Source of the DNA: JACMLC01 sp963720235
GTDB lineage: Bacteria > Acidobacteriota > Blastocatellia > Pyrinomonadales > Pyrinomonadaceae
DNA: 64,000 bases
Reading direction: 5' to 3'
Assembly: GCA_963720235.1 (NCBI GenBank)
Contig: OY970389.1
Coordinates: 186,001 to 250,000 of the forward strand
A program made the position numbers and the translations under genes. The notes below the pieces were generated by a model that was not told the DNA's origin, did no database searches, and worked only from the letters and a program-made list of their open reading frames with translations. Shown here piece by piece: positions 16,737 to 24,655 of the stretch (position 1 is its first letter; the number at the start of each line of letters is the position of its first letter).

Positions 16737-19577
16737 ATGAATGTCAATCTTAAATCTTTAATCGGCAGGCTCAACGAGACCTGTCGCAATGCGCTGGAAG
16801 CGGCGGCAGGCCTCTGCCTGTCGCGCACCAATTATGATGTGGATGTCGAGCATGTATTGATGAAGCTCACGGAGGCGCAGGACACGGACATCGCGCGCAT
16901 CCTGCGCCACTTTGAAGTCAATCAGGAAAAATTTATCAGAGATTTGACGCGCGCTCTCGACCGCCTCAAGACTGGCAATGCGCGCACGCCCGCTTTAAGC
17001 CCGCGCCTGCCGAAGTTGATTCAGGAAGCATGGCTGCTGGCCTCCGTTGATTACGGCGCGCAGAAAATTCGCTCAGGCCACATGCTTCTTGCTTTGCTCG
17101 CGGATGAAGATATGGCGCGGCTGGCGCGCGACATCTCCGGCGAGCTTTCGGGCATCTCCGTCGAAACTCTCAAGAAGAATTTTTCTGAGATAACGGCTGG
17201 CTCCGCTGAAGACAGAGAAGCTGCTGCGAGTTCTGCTTCCGCGCAAGGGGCGGGCGACGGCGCGGCTGCAACTGCGACTGGAGTTCCGGGCAAGACGAAA
17301 GCTCTGGACCAATTCACGATTGACCTGACTGCTAAAGCGAAGGCGGGCCACATAGACCCTGTGCTCGGACGCGATTTCGAGATTCGACAGGTCGTTGACA
17401 TACTGACGCGCCGCCGCCAGAACAATCCGATTCTGACTGGCGAGGCTGGCGTCGGCAAGACGGCTGTGGTCGAAGGCTTCGCGCTCCGCATCGCCGCCGG
17501 AGACGTGCCTGCGCCGCTCAAAAATGTTTCCGTCCGCACGCTTGATTTAGGACTCTTGCAGGCTGGCGCGGGCATCAAGGGCGAGTTTGAAAACCGCTTG
17601 AAGTCGGTTATCGAAGAGGTCAAATCCTCGCCGCAGCCAATCATCCTTTTCATAGATGAAGCGCACACGATGATTGGCGCGGGCGGTCAGGCGGGCCAGA
17701 ATGATGCTGCGAATCTTTTAAAGCCTGCGCTGGCGCGCGGCGAGTTGCGCACTATCGCTGCGACGACGTGGGCCGAGTACAAAAAATATTTTGAGAAGGA
17801 TGCTGCTCTCGCGCGACGTTTTCAGGTTGTTAAAGTCGAAGAGCCTGATGAAGAGAAAGCTATTTCGATGATGCGCGGCCTTACGGAGATGATGGAGAAT
17901 CATCACAAGGTGCGCGTGCTTGATGAAGCCATAGTGGAATCTGTCAAGCTTTCTCATCGCTATATCTCCGGTCGGCAACTGCCGGATAAATCCGTGAGCG
18001 TGCTTGATACCGCATGTGCGCGCGTCGCCATCGGTCAGGGCGCAACCCCGCCTTCGGTCGAAGATTCCCAAAGACGCATAGACCGTCTGACGACGGAGAT
18101 GGACGCGCTTGAGAGAGAAGTGGTCACAGGCTCTGACCATGACGAGCGTTTAGAAGAGTTGAAAACTGCGAAAGCGGAAGAGGAAGCGCGGCTCGGTAGA
18201 TTAAAAGAGCAGTGGGAGAAAGAGCGCGCTCTGATTGAACGCATACGCGAGATTCGCACGCAGCTTGAAGAGAATGCTAAACCGTCTGCGGCAACTGCTG
18301 CTGCAAGTGGCAACGGCGCAAGCGGGAATGGCGCGAGTGCTGCGCCTGCTACGGCGGAAGCGGCTGCGACGGCTGGCGCGTCTCAGGCACAGGCTGCAAC
18401 CGGCACAGCCCAATCCGCGCCGAGCGTTGAGACAGCATCTCCTTCATCAGACGCGAGTGCGGCCACCGCGCCCCCTGCGATAGATGTCGAAGCCTTGCGC
18501 GCGGAGCTTTCAAAACTCAATGACGAGCTGACAGAGTTGCAAGGCGAAGAGCCTTTGATGCAGGCCACAGTCAACGCGCAGACCATCGCGGAAGTCATCT
18601 CAGGCTGGACAGGCATTCCTGTCGGCAAGATGCTGACGGATGAAATCAATGCTGTGCTGGCTTTGCGTGAACGCCTGCAACAGCGCGTCATAGGACAGTC
18701 GCATGCTTTGGAAGCCATCGCACAACGCATACGCACTGCGCGCGCTGGCCTGACAGACCCGCGCCGTCCAGTCGGCGTCTTCCTGCTCGTCGGCACAAGC
18801 GGCGTCGGTAAGACTGAAACCGCGCTCGCTCTTGCAGACACGCTCTATGGCGGTGAGCGCAATCTGATTTCGATTAACATGAGCGAGTATCAGGAAGCTC
18901 ATACAGTCTCGTCTTTAAAAGGCTCGCCTCCGGGATATGTCGGTTACGGCGAGGGCGGCGTGTTGACGGAAGCCGTGCGGCGCAAGCCTTATTCGGTCGT
19001 GCTGCTCGACGAAGTTGAGAAGGCGCACCCCGATGTGATGGAGCTTTTCTATCAGGTCTTTGACAAAGGCATGCTCGAAGACGGCGAAGGCCGCGAGATT
19101 GATTTCAAGAACACTGTCATCCTGCTCACTTCAAATGTGGCGACGGACACGATTATGAAATTGAGCGCAGACCCTGAGACGCGGCCAGAGCCGGAAGGAC
19201 TTGTCGAAGCCATCCGGCCTGAGTTGATTAAAGCTTTCAAGCCCGCGCTTCTAGGGCGCATGGTTGTCGTGCCTTACTATCCAATTTCGGATGATGTGAT
19301 GCGCGAGATTATCAAACTCCAACTGGGGCGCATCGGCAAGCGTCTGGAAGAGAATCACGGCGCGGAGTTTTCTTATGACGATGCAGTCGTGCAGGAGGTT
19401 GCGAATCGCTGCAAAGAGGTCGAGAGCGGCGCGCGCAATGTTGACCACATCCTAACGCGAACGCTGCTGCCGCAGATGTCCGGCGAATTTCTCTCGCGCA
19501 TGGCGACGGGGCAGGGCGTCGCGCGCGTGCATGTCGGCGTAGAGGACGGCGGGCATTTCAAGTATGAGATTACATAA
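16737..19577 (+). CDS. clpV: T6SS sheath-recycling AAA+ ATPase ClpV (TssH)
   Basis: A 946-residue ClpB/ClpV-type double AAA+ ATPase that disassembles contracted sheath. The N-domain is at about residues 1-160. First ATPase: Walker A GEAGVGKT (about 235-242), Walker B ILFIDEAH (about 302-309). A helical middle region follows. Second ATPase: Walker A GTSGVGKT (about 684), Walker B VVLLDEVEKAH. Unlike usual ClpV proteins of roughly 850-900 residues, it has a 65-70 residue Ala/Ser/Thr-rich linker (about residues 513-581) after the middle-domain coiled coil. Otherwise complete. Confidence 0.95.
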   Translation: MNVNLKSLIGRLNETCRNALEAAAGLCLSRTNYDVDVEHVLMKLTEAQDTDIARILRHFEVNQEKFIRDLTRALDRLKTGNARTPALSPRLPKLIQEAWLLASVDYGAQKIRSGHMLLALLADEDMARLARDISGELSGISVETLKKNFSEITAGSAEDREAAASSASAQGAGDGAAATATGVPGKTKALDQFTIDLTAKAKAGHIDPVLGRDFEIRQVVDILTRRRQNNPILTGEAGVGKTAVVEGFALRIAAGDVPAPLKNVSVRTLDLGLLQAGAGIKGEFENRLKSVIEEVKSSPQPIILFIDEAHTMIGAGGQAGQNDAANLLKPALARGELRTIAATTWAEYKKYFEKDAALARRFQVVKVEEPDEEKAISMMRGLTEMMENHHKVRVLDEAIVESVKLSHRYISGRQLPDKSVSVLDTACARVAIGQGATPPSVEDSQRRIDRLTTEMDALEREVVTGSDHDERLEELKTAKAEEEARLGRLKEQWEKERALIERIREIRTQLEENAKPSAATAAASGNGASGNGASAAPATAEAAATAGASQAQAATGTAQSAPSVETASPSSDASAATAPPAIDVEALRAELSKLNDELTELQGEEPLMQATVNAQTIAEVISGWTGIPVGKMLTDEINAVLALRERLQQRVIGQSHALEAIAQRIRTARAGLTDPRRPVGVFLLVGTSGVGKTETALALADTLYGGERNLISINMSEYQEAHTVSSLKGSPPGYVGYGEGGVLTEAVRRKPYSVVLLDEVEKAHPDVMELFYQVFDKGMLEDGEGREIDFKNTVILLTSNVATDTIMKLSADPETRPEPEGLVEAIRPELIKAFKPALLGRMVVVPYYPISDDVMREIIKLQLGRIGKRLEENHGAEFSYDDAVVQEVANRCKEVESGARNVDHILTRTLLPQMSGEFLSRMATGQGVARVHVGVEDGGHFKYEIT

Positions 19578-19633
19578 GGCTGCGGATTTAAACACGAAGT
19601 CACAAAGACGCTAAGAAGTGATTTCAAAATTCA

Positions 19634-19756
19634 GGAGCGAAAATGCTTCAACACCTTTGCGAGCTTTAGTTTTTACTTTGCGCCTTTGCGTGAAACACGA
19701 ACGGTTCACGCTGGTGGCGCGAAGAAGAGAAATACAGAAGCTCGCGAAGAGTTGAG
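19634..19756. repeat. Inverted repeat of the CTTTGCGC octad family
   Basis: Left arm elements CCTTTGCGAGCTT and CTTTGCGCCTTTGCGTGAA pair with TTCACGC, GCGAAGAAG and AAGCTCGCGAAGAG on the right. The loop has GAAACACGAACGGTTCACGC, and the left flank carries the AATGCTTCAAC core also seen at 23.45 kb. It fills the clpV to effector gap (19578-19820). Confidence 0.7.
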
Positions 19757-19820
19757 TCTTTCAGTTTAGAGTTTTGAAACTGTCTCTAAGAAAGTTCTTC
19801 GTGTTGGTCAAGAGAGGTTC

Positions 19821-21116
19821 ATGCGAGAGATTTTAAATGGAAGATTGCACGCGCGCCTGCGTGCGCCTTTTGAAGTTTCATACGGACAGAGCTTCGCGCA
19901 TGTCGAAGCTCTGGTTGGGCCAGAAGTTGATTGTCGCCTGACTGCGGAGAGCGCGCTCGCGCTTGCCGTCGATGAGAGGACGATTCTGTTTTCGACAAGT
20001 CTGCAAGAGTTGCCTGAGAGTGTAAGGCTTGCCGTAGTGGGCCACGAGCTTGCACACACCGTTCAGTTTGCGCGCGGCGGGAGAGACAGCAGCGAGGCTC
20101 TGGAAGCGGAGGCTTGGCGTGCTTCACGGGCCGCGCTGCGCGGCGAGAGATGCGAGATACGCTGCGGCGCACGGCAAGAAACAGCTTTGCCCGCCGTCGC
20201 TCTTGTGATGGACAAGAATGGCGCAGAGTATTTCAAAATCTTTGACACCTTAGACCTCTTGCTGGTCACGAAGATTGAAACTATCAAGCCGCTCACTTAC
20301 GAGAAACTGCTTGACCTCCTTCTTGATAAGAAGTTTGAGAAGGAGTCGGACTTTGTGATTCAGGCGCACGGCACATCGAAGGGCTTTCATTTCCCGATTG
20401 TCACCGGACAGGCTAAGGACAAAGTGGCACAGACGCATATCCTGCGCCAGCTTATGCAACTCGACGCGTTGATTACGGCTGCCAATGCTGCGGGCAATGA
20501 TCTCAATCTGCTCAACGCGGTGCTGAAGAATGTCATGAAAACCGATGCGGCGGCGGATGCTGATTCTGCGAAGGCGAAAATCAAGCGCGAGGTGGACAGG
20601 CAGAAGAGTGTGGTCGGCATCACAAATGATGCGGACATCGCGCGGGTCGTGAAGAAGATGTCGGAGGTCAGGGCGAAGAAGCGCGGGAAAATCGAGCTGC
20701 GCACCTGCAACATGGGCATCAACTCTGACACGCTCAGCTTCTTCTGCGCGGAGTTTAACGCCGACAGTCTCGGCGCGCCCGATAAGTTCAGCGCGTTCGG
20801 CACTTGCCTGCCTGCCATCGGCCCGAACGCGATGAAGGACTTTATCAAAAATAATGCAGAGGCGAAGCTTTATAAGGCTGTCAGCGATCAATTCGGATTC
20901 ACCTTCGACCAGATTTCGGATAACTTCACGGTCAACACTTTCAGCGCGGCTGCGAGCGAAGGCATAGTGAAGAGTTTTGTGACGGCGGCCATCATGGGCG
21001 GCAAAAAATTTCAGGCGAATAATTTCCCGATTCATTTCCTGCTCCAACACCCTGCGATTTTCCCGCTCGACCCGGCTTACAAAAGTAGTATTAAGCGCGC
21101 CACACGCAAGCCATAA
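19821..21116 (+). CDS. Putative T6SS effector: DUF4157-like HExxH domain plus possible His/Cys protease-like domain
   Basis: A 431-residue protein between clpV and vgrG. The N-terminal part matches the DUF4157 pattern: HELAH (75-79) with Q82 shortly after and an acidic helix EALEAEAWRASRAA (about 92-105) that can supply the third zinc ligand. DUF4157 is common in proteins tied to contractile injection systems. In the C-terminal part, a beta-strand ending in HG (H183, FVIQAHGTSKG) and a later strand ending in Cys (C296, IELRTCNMG) recall the His-Gly/Cys dyad of clan CD peptidases such as CHAT or DUF4347 domains. The 113-residue spacing is unusually long. No signal peptide. The second domain is inference only. 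Confidence 0.6.
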   Translation: MREILNGRLHARLRAPFEVSYGQSFAHVEALVGPEVDCRLTAESALALAVDERTILFSTSLQELPESVRLAVVGHELAHTVQFARGGRDSSEALEAEAWRASRAALRGERCEIRCGARQETALPAVALVMDKNGAEYFKIFDTLDLLLVTKIETIKPLTYEKLLDLLLDKKFEKESDFVIQAHGTSKGFHFPIVTGQAKDKVAQTHILRQLMQLDALITAANAAGNDLNLLNAVLKNVMKTDAAADADSAKAKIKREVDRQKSVVGITNDADIARVVKKMSEVRAKKRGKIELRTCNMGINSDTLSFFCAEFNADSLGAPDKFSAFGTCLPAIGPNAMKDFIKNNAEAKLYKAVSDQFGFTFDQISDNFTVNTFSAAASEGIVKSFVTAAIMGGKKFQANNFPIHFLLQHPAIFPLDPAYKSSIKRATRKP

Positions 21117-21185
21117 AATCCGGCAGCCATCCGAAGTTTTAAACAGACGCGGCAGCGCAGGCGGCAATAGCGAACAGGAGACGAG

Positions 21186-23426
21186 ATGCCAGAGATAAAA
21201 ACATTACAAAGTGAACGGTTGCTCATCGTTCAGGTGGGATCGCTTGGGCCGGACGACCTGCTGGTGACAGGCATGATGGGCCACGAAGAGGTCTCTTCGC
21301 TCTTCTCCTTCAGACTGGATTTAATCTCGGATGTGCCTTCGAAAATCGTGCTCAAAGACATAGTGGGCAAGAACGTGACAATGGGTTTAATGCTCCGCGA
21401 CGAATCATATCGCTTCTTCAACGGTTTTATCAGCCGCTTCTCTTTGAGCGGGCGCGATCTGGGAGGCGAGGCGCGCTTTACGCATTACCGCGCAGAGGTC
21501 GTCCCCTGGCTCTGGTTTCTGAGCCGCACGGCGGATTGCCGTATCTTTCAGGACAAGACCGTCCCGGACATCATCGAGCAGATTTTTAAAGACCTTGGCT
21601 TTCAGGATTTTCGCTTTGACCTGCAACGCAGTTATACGAAGTGGGATTACTGTGTGCAGTATCGCGAGACGGATTTTCATTTCGTCTCCCGCTTGATGGA
21701 AGAGGAAGGCATCTTCTATTTCTTCGAGCATGAGAACGGCAAGCACACGCTTGTGATGGCCGATGCGACGCAAGCTTACAAGCCTTGCCCGAATCAGCCG
21801 AAGACAAAATTTTTTCCAGAGGGCGGCTATAACGACAGGGAAGATACTGTTAATACATGGGAGATGTATCAGGAATTCAGACCGGGCAAATACGCCTTGC
21901 GCGATTATCACTTTCAGATGCCGAGCAAGAATCTGGAAGTGGTCGAGCCGACGAAGTTCAATGTCGGCGGCAATGACAAGTTTGAGGTCTATGATTATCC
22001 GGGCGGCTATGCGCAGCGTTTTAATAAGCCGGATGAGCGTTTGGGAAAGGTTGAGCCGGAGGGGCGCACTGTGGTCGGGTTGCGCATGGAGGAAGAAGAG
22101 ACTCCGCATCTGGTCAACTACGGCGCGTCCATCTGCCGCGCTTTCACTGCCGGTAAGCGTTTTGAATTAATAGAGCCGCCGCCCGGTGTCACATCAGGCC
22201 CGTATGTCTTGACTTCCGTCCAGCACTCTGCGACGCAGCCTGCGGAATTCGTCTCAGGCGAAGGCGGCTCCGCTTCCGAATCTTCCTACACCAACAGCTT
22301 TACCTGCATCGCCGCAGACATAATCTTTCGCGCCCCGCGCATCACGCCCAAAGCCATCGTGCAGGGGCCGCAGACGGCTGTTGTCGTTGGCCCAAAAGGC
22401 GAAGAAATTTTTACGGACAAATTCGGGCGCGTGAAAGTGCAATTTCACTGGGACAGAGAAGGCAAGAAGGATGAGAACAGTTCCTGCTGGATGCGCGTCG
22501 CGCAGGTCTGGGCGGGCAAGCGTTGGGGCGCATCCTTCTGGCCCAGAATCGGGCAGGAAGTGATTGTGGACTTTCTCGAAGGAGACCCTGACCAACCAAT
22601 CATCGTCGGCAGCGTCTATAACGCAGAGCAGATGCCGCCCTACTTGGGCGAAGGGCCGGACTCGAAGCACAAGAACGACAATAAAGTCGCGGGCATCAAA
22701 TCCAATTCGACGAAGGGCGGAGTCGGCTTTAACGAGTGGCGTTTTGACGACACCAAAGACAAAGAGCAAATCTTTATCCACGCCGAACGCAACATGGACG
22801 TGCGCGTCAAAAACGAAAACATGGAGCGCATCATCAGCCATCGCCACTTGATTGTCGGCAGCGAGAAGGACGGCAAAAAGTCCGGCGACCAGCGCGAGAT
22901 GGTCTATCAGGACAAGCACATGAAAATCCACCGCCATCACATAGAGCACATCGGCGGCAACATGGAACTCTTAATCGGCAAAGGCGACGAAGGCAGCGGC
23001 AGCCAGGACATCTCCATCGCCGGCAAGAAGACAGAGACCATCGGCGGCGATAACGACTATCACCTCAAGGGCGAGCGCAAAGAGAAGATAGATGGCTCGA
23101 CCTCTCTGACCGTCGGCGGCAGCCAGCAGGAAAAGGTTGGCACAAAGCACGCGCTCGAAGCAGGACAGGAGATACACCTCAAGGCTGGCATGAAAGTGAT
23201 TATCGAAGCGGGCGTGCAGTTGACCATCAAAGGGCCGGGCGGCTTTGTGGACATAGGCCCGTCCGGCGTGACCATACAGGGAACGACTGTCTTGATTAAC
23301 AGCGGCGGCGCAGCCGGTTCTGGAAGCGGCTCAAGCCCTGCCGCGCCGAAAGACGCGAAAGAGGCCAAGCCGACAGAGCCGACAGTCGCAGATGATGCCA
23401 AGACCGGACAGAAGTCCGCGCCCTGA
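21186..23426 (+). CDS. vgrG: T6SS spike protein VgrG (TssI)
   Basis: A 746-residue VgrG with the gp27-like N-terminus, the central block FGRVKVQFHWDREGKKDENS (about residues 417-436) followed by SCWMRVAQVWAGKRWG, and FWPRIGQEVIVDFLEGDPDQP. A gp5-like beta-helix with repeats (KTETIGGDNDYHLKGERKEK, GGSQQEKVG) follows, and then a disordered Pro/Ala/Lys tail of about 45 residues. No extra effector domain is fused; cargo is presumably carried by the adjacent PAAR, DUF4123 adaptor and Rhs, and perhaps by the upstream DUF4157-like protein. Good Shine-Dalgarno AGGAG before ATG 21186. Confidence 0.96.
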   Translation: MPEIKTLQSERLLIVQVGSLGPDDLLVTGMMGHEEVSSLFSFRLDLISDVPSKIVLKDIVGKNVTMGLMLRDESYRFFNGFISRFSLSGRDLGGEARFTHYRAEVVPWLWFLSRTADCRIFQDKTVPDIIEQIFKDLGFQDFRFDLQRSYTKWDYCVQYRETDFHFVSRLMEEEGIFYFFEHENGKHTLVMADATQAYKPCPNQPKTKFFPEGGYNDREDTVNTWEMYQEFRPGKYALRDYHFQMPSKNLEVVEPTKFNVGGNDKFEVYDYPGGYAQRFNKPDERLGKVEPEGRTVVGLRMEEEETPHLVNYGASICRAFTAGKRFELIEPPPGVTSGPYVLTSVQHSATQPAEFVSGEGGSASESSYTNSFTCIAADIIFRAPRITPKAIVQGPQTAVVVGPKGEEIFTDKFGRVKVQFHWDREGKKDENSSCWMRVAQVWAGKRWGASFWPRIGQEVIVDFLEGDPDQPIIVGSVYNAEQMPPYLGEGPDSKHKNDNKVAGIKSNSTKGGVGFNEWRFDDTKDKEQIFIHAERNMDVRVKNENMERIISHRHLIVGSEKDGKKSGDQREMVYQDKHMKIHRHHIEHIGGNMELLIGKGDEGSGSQDISIAGKKTETIGGDNDYHLKGERKEKIDGSTSLTVGGSQQEKVGTKHALEAGQEIHLKAGMKVIIEAGVQLTIKGPGGFVDIGPSGVTIQGTTVLINSGGAAGSGSGSSPAAPKDAKEAKPTEPTVADDAKTGQKSAP

Positions 23427-23430
23427 GCAA

Positions 23431-23558
23431 ACTCAAGAGCGGGAATGCTTCAACTCCTTTGCGCTCTTGAGTCTTTCTTTGCGCCACCAGCGTGAACTGC
23501 TCGTTGATGTTTCGCGCAAAGACGCAAAGAAAAGAAAGACATAAGCTCGCAAAGAAGA
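23431..23558. repeat. Inverted repeat with a GCGCCACCAGCGTG variant arm
   Basis: A 10-bp outer hairpin ACTCAAGAGC (23431-23440) with GCTCTTGAGT (23463-23472) encloses the core AATGCTTCAACTC. Next come CTTTCTTTGCGC and its partner GCGCAAAGACGCAAAGAAAG. GCGCCACCAGCGTGAAC is an inverted relative of the TTCACGCTGGTGGCGC segment at 19.7 kb. It lies between vgrG and PAAR. Confidence 0.7.
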
Positions 23559-23609
23559 GGTTTGAGTAGTTTTTGAGATAGACAGGAAGTTATAGAAAGG
23601 AAGAGAGCC

Positions 23610-23978
23610 ATGCCTCCTGCATCACGTTTGGGTGATATGCACACTTGCCCTCTGGTCAATCCCGGCCCTGTGCCGCATGTCGGTGGGCCAATCCTTCCGC
23701 CCTGCATGCCGACAGTCCTGATTGGCGGACAGCCAGCCGCGCGTGTCGGCGATATGTGCCTCTGCACAGGCCCGCCCGATGTCATTGCTAAAGGCTCGCC
23801 GACAGTTTTTATCGGCAACATGATGGCCGCGCGCATAGGCGATTTGACTGTGCACGGCGGCGTCATCGTTCAAGGACTTCCGACTGTCATCATCGGCGAA
23901 GTTGGAATGGGCATGCCTGTTCAAGCCTCTGCGCTTGTCGGCGCGGCTTCAACAGGAGCCGCGCTCTGCGAGCTTTGA
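23610..23978 (+). CDS. PAAR-domain spike-tip protein
   Basis: A 122-residue PAAR protein. Two PAAR halves are visible (PPASRLGDMHTCP and QPAARVGDMCLCTGPPD), with repeated small blocks SPTVFIGNMMAARIGD and LPTVIIG. Cys and His residues in these turns normally bind the zinc at the tip. PAAR sharpens the VgrG trimer and connects effectors to it. It stands alone instead of being fused to the Rhs N-terminus, so the downstream DUF4123 protein probably joins the Rhs to this tip. Shine-Dalgarno AAGGAAG precedes ATG 23610. Confidence 0.93.
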   Translation: MPPASRLGDMHTCPLVNPGPVPHVGGPILPPCMPTVLIGGQPAARVGDMCLCTGPPDVIAKGSPTVFIGNMMAARIGDLTVHGGVIVQGLPTVIIGEVGMGMPVQASALVGAASTGAALCEL

Positions 23979-24055
23979 CCGTCCTGAAACTTTGCCGCCC
24001 GGTTCGGGCAGCCTTAAAAAATCTGAGTGACGAAGAGAAATAAACAAGAGCGCAA

Positions 24056-24655
24056 ATGTCATCAAACGCTGTAGCTCATCAACAGGTCGCAGAAAAAATC
24101 GCGCAAGCCGTCGGCGCGGACGAATCGCTCTACGCGATTCTGGATGCTGCGAGACATTCTGATGTGCCTTACCTGCTCAAGTGGGCCAATGTCGAGCACG
24201 AGTGTCTCTACATGGGCCAGAGCCGCGAGAAGCTCTGGTATGTCGCGCCCTACCTGCTCAAGCTTGAGACAGCTTCAGACTTCTTAAAACTTCTCGTGGA
24301 GCAGGGATGGGGAAAAAGCTGGGGAATCTTTTTAACTTCGCAGAGCGACCTGCAACAACTGCACAGGCACTTTCGCCACTTCCTTCTTGTCAAAGGCGAA
24401 GACGACAAGGATTTTTACTTTCGCTTTTATGACCCGCGCGTGCTGCGCGTCTATTTGCCGACCTGCACAACTGAGGAAGCGAAAGAATTCTTTGGGCCAA
24501 TCGGCAGCTATCTGGCGGAGGCCGACGCGCCCGACACTCTCTTGAAATTTACTGCGGGCGAGCGCGGAGCAAGCCTTCAATCAATACTTATCTCTTCACC
24601 GGATGAAGAGGGCGCGGAAAGTTCTGAGCCCGAACTCCAAGCCACCAACGAATGA
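24056..24655 (+). CDS. DUF4123 effector chaperone/adaptor
   Basis: A 199-residue DUF4123-type protein. The family pattern is visible as LYAILDAARHSDVPYLLK near the N-terminus, then YVAPYLLKLETASDFLKLL, GKSWGIFLTSQSDLQQLHRH, and FYFRFYDPRVLRVYLPTC. These proteins load a cognate effector onto VgrG/PAAR and are not secreted themselves. Its stop overlaps the ATG of the Rhs gene by 4 nt (ATGA), which makes the Rhs protein the expected client. Confidence 0.9.
   Translation: MSSNAVAHQQVAEKIAQAVGADESLYAILDAARHSDVPYLLKWANVEHECLYMGQSREKLWYVAPYLLKLETASDFLKLLVEQGWGKSWGIFLTSQSDLQQLHRHFRHFLLVKGEDDKDFYFRFYDPRVLRVYLPTCTTEEAKEFFGPIGSYLAEADAPDTLLKFTAGERGASLQSILISSPDEEGAESSEPELQATNE

Noticed and set aside
19821..21116. 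Idea that the DUF4157-like gene marks an extracellular contractile injection system locus
   Set aside because: TssK, TssL, TssM, TssF, TssG and ClpV define a type VI system here. No eCIS-specific tube, baseplate or ATPase genes were seen.
20250..21167. Reverse-strand ORF of 305 codons opposite the DUF4157-like gene
   Set aside because: The + strand frame carries HELAH and a good position between clpV and vgrG. The reverse frame shows no motif.
22254..22949. Reverse-strand ORF opposite vgrG
   Set aside because: VgrG motifs on the + strand are unambiguous across the same interval.
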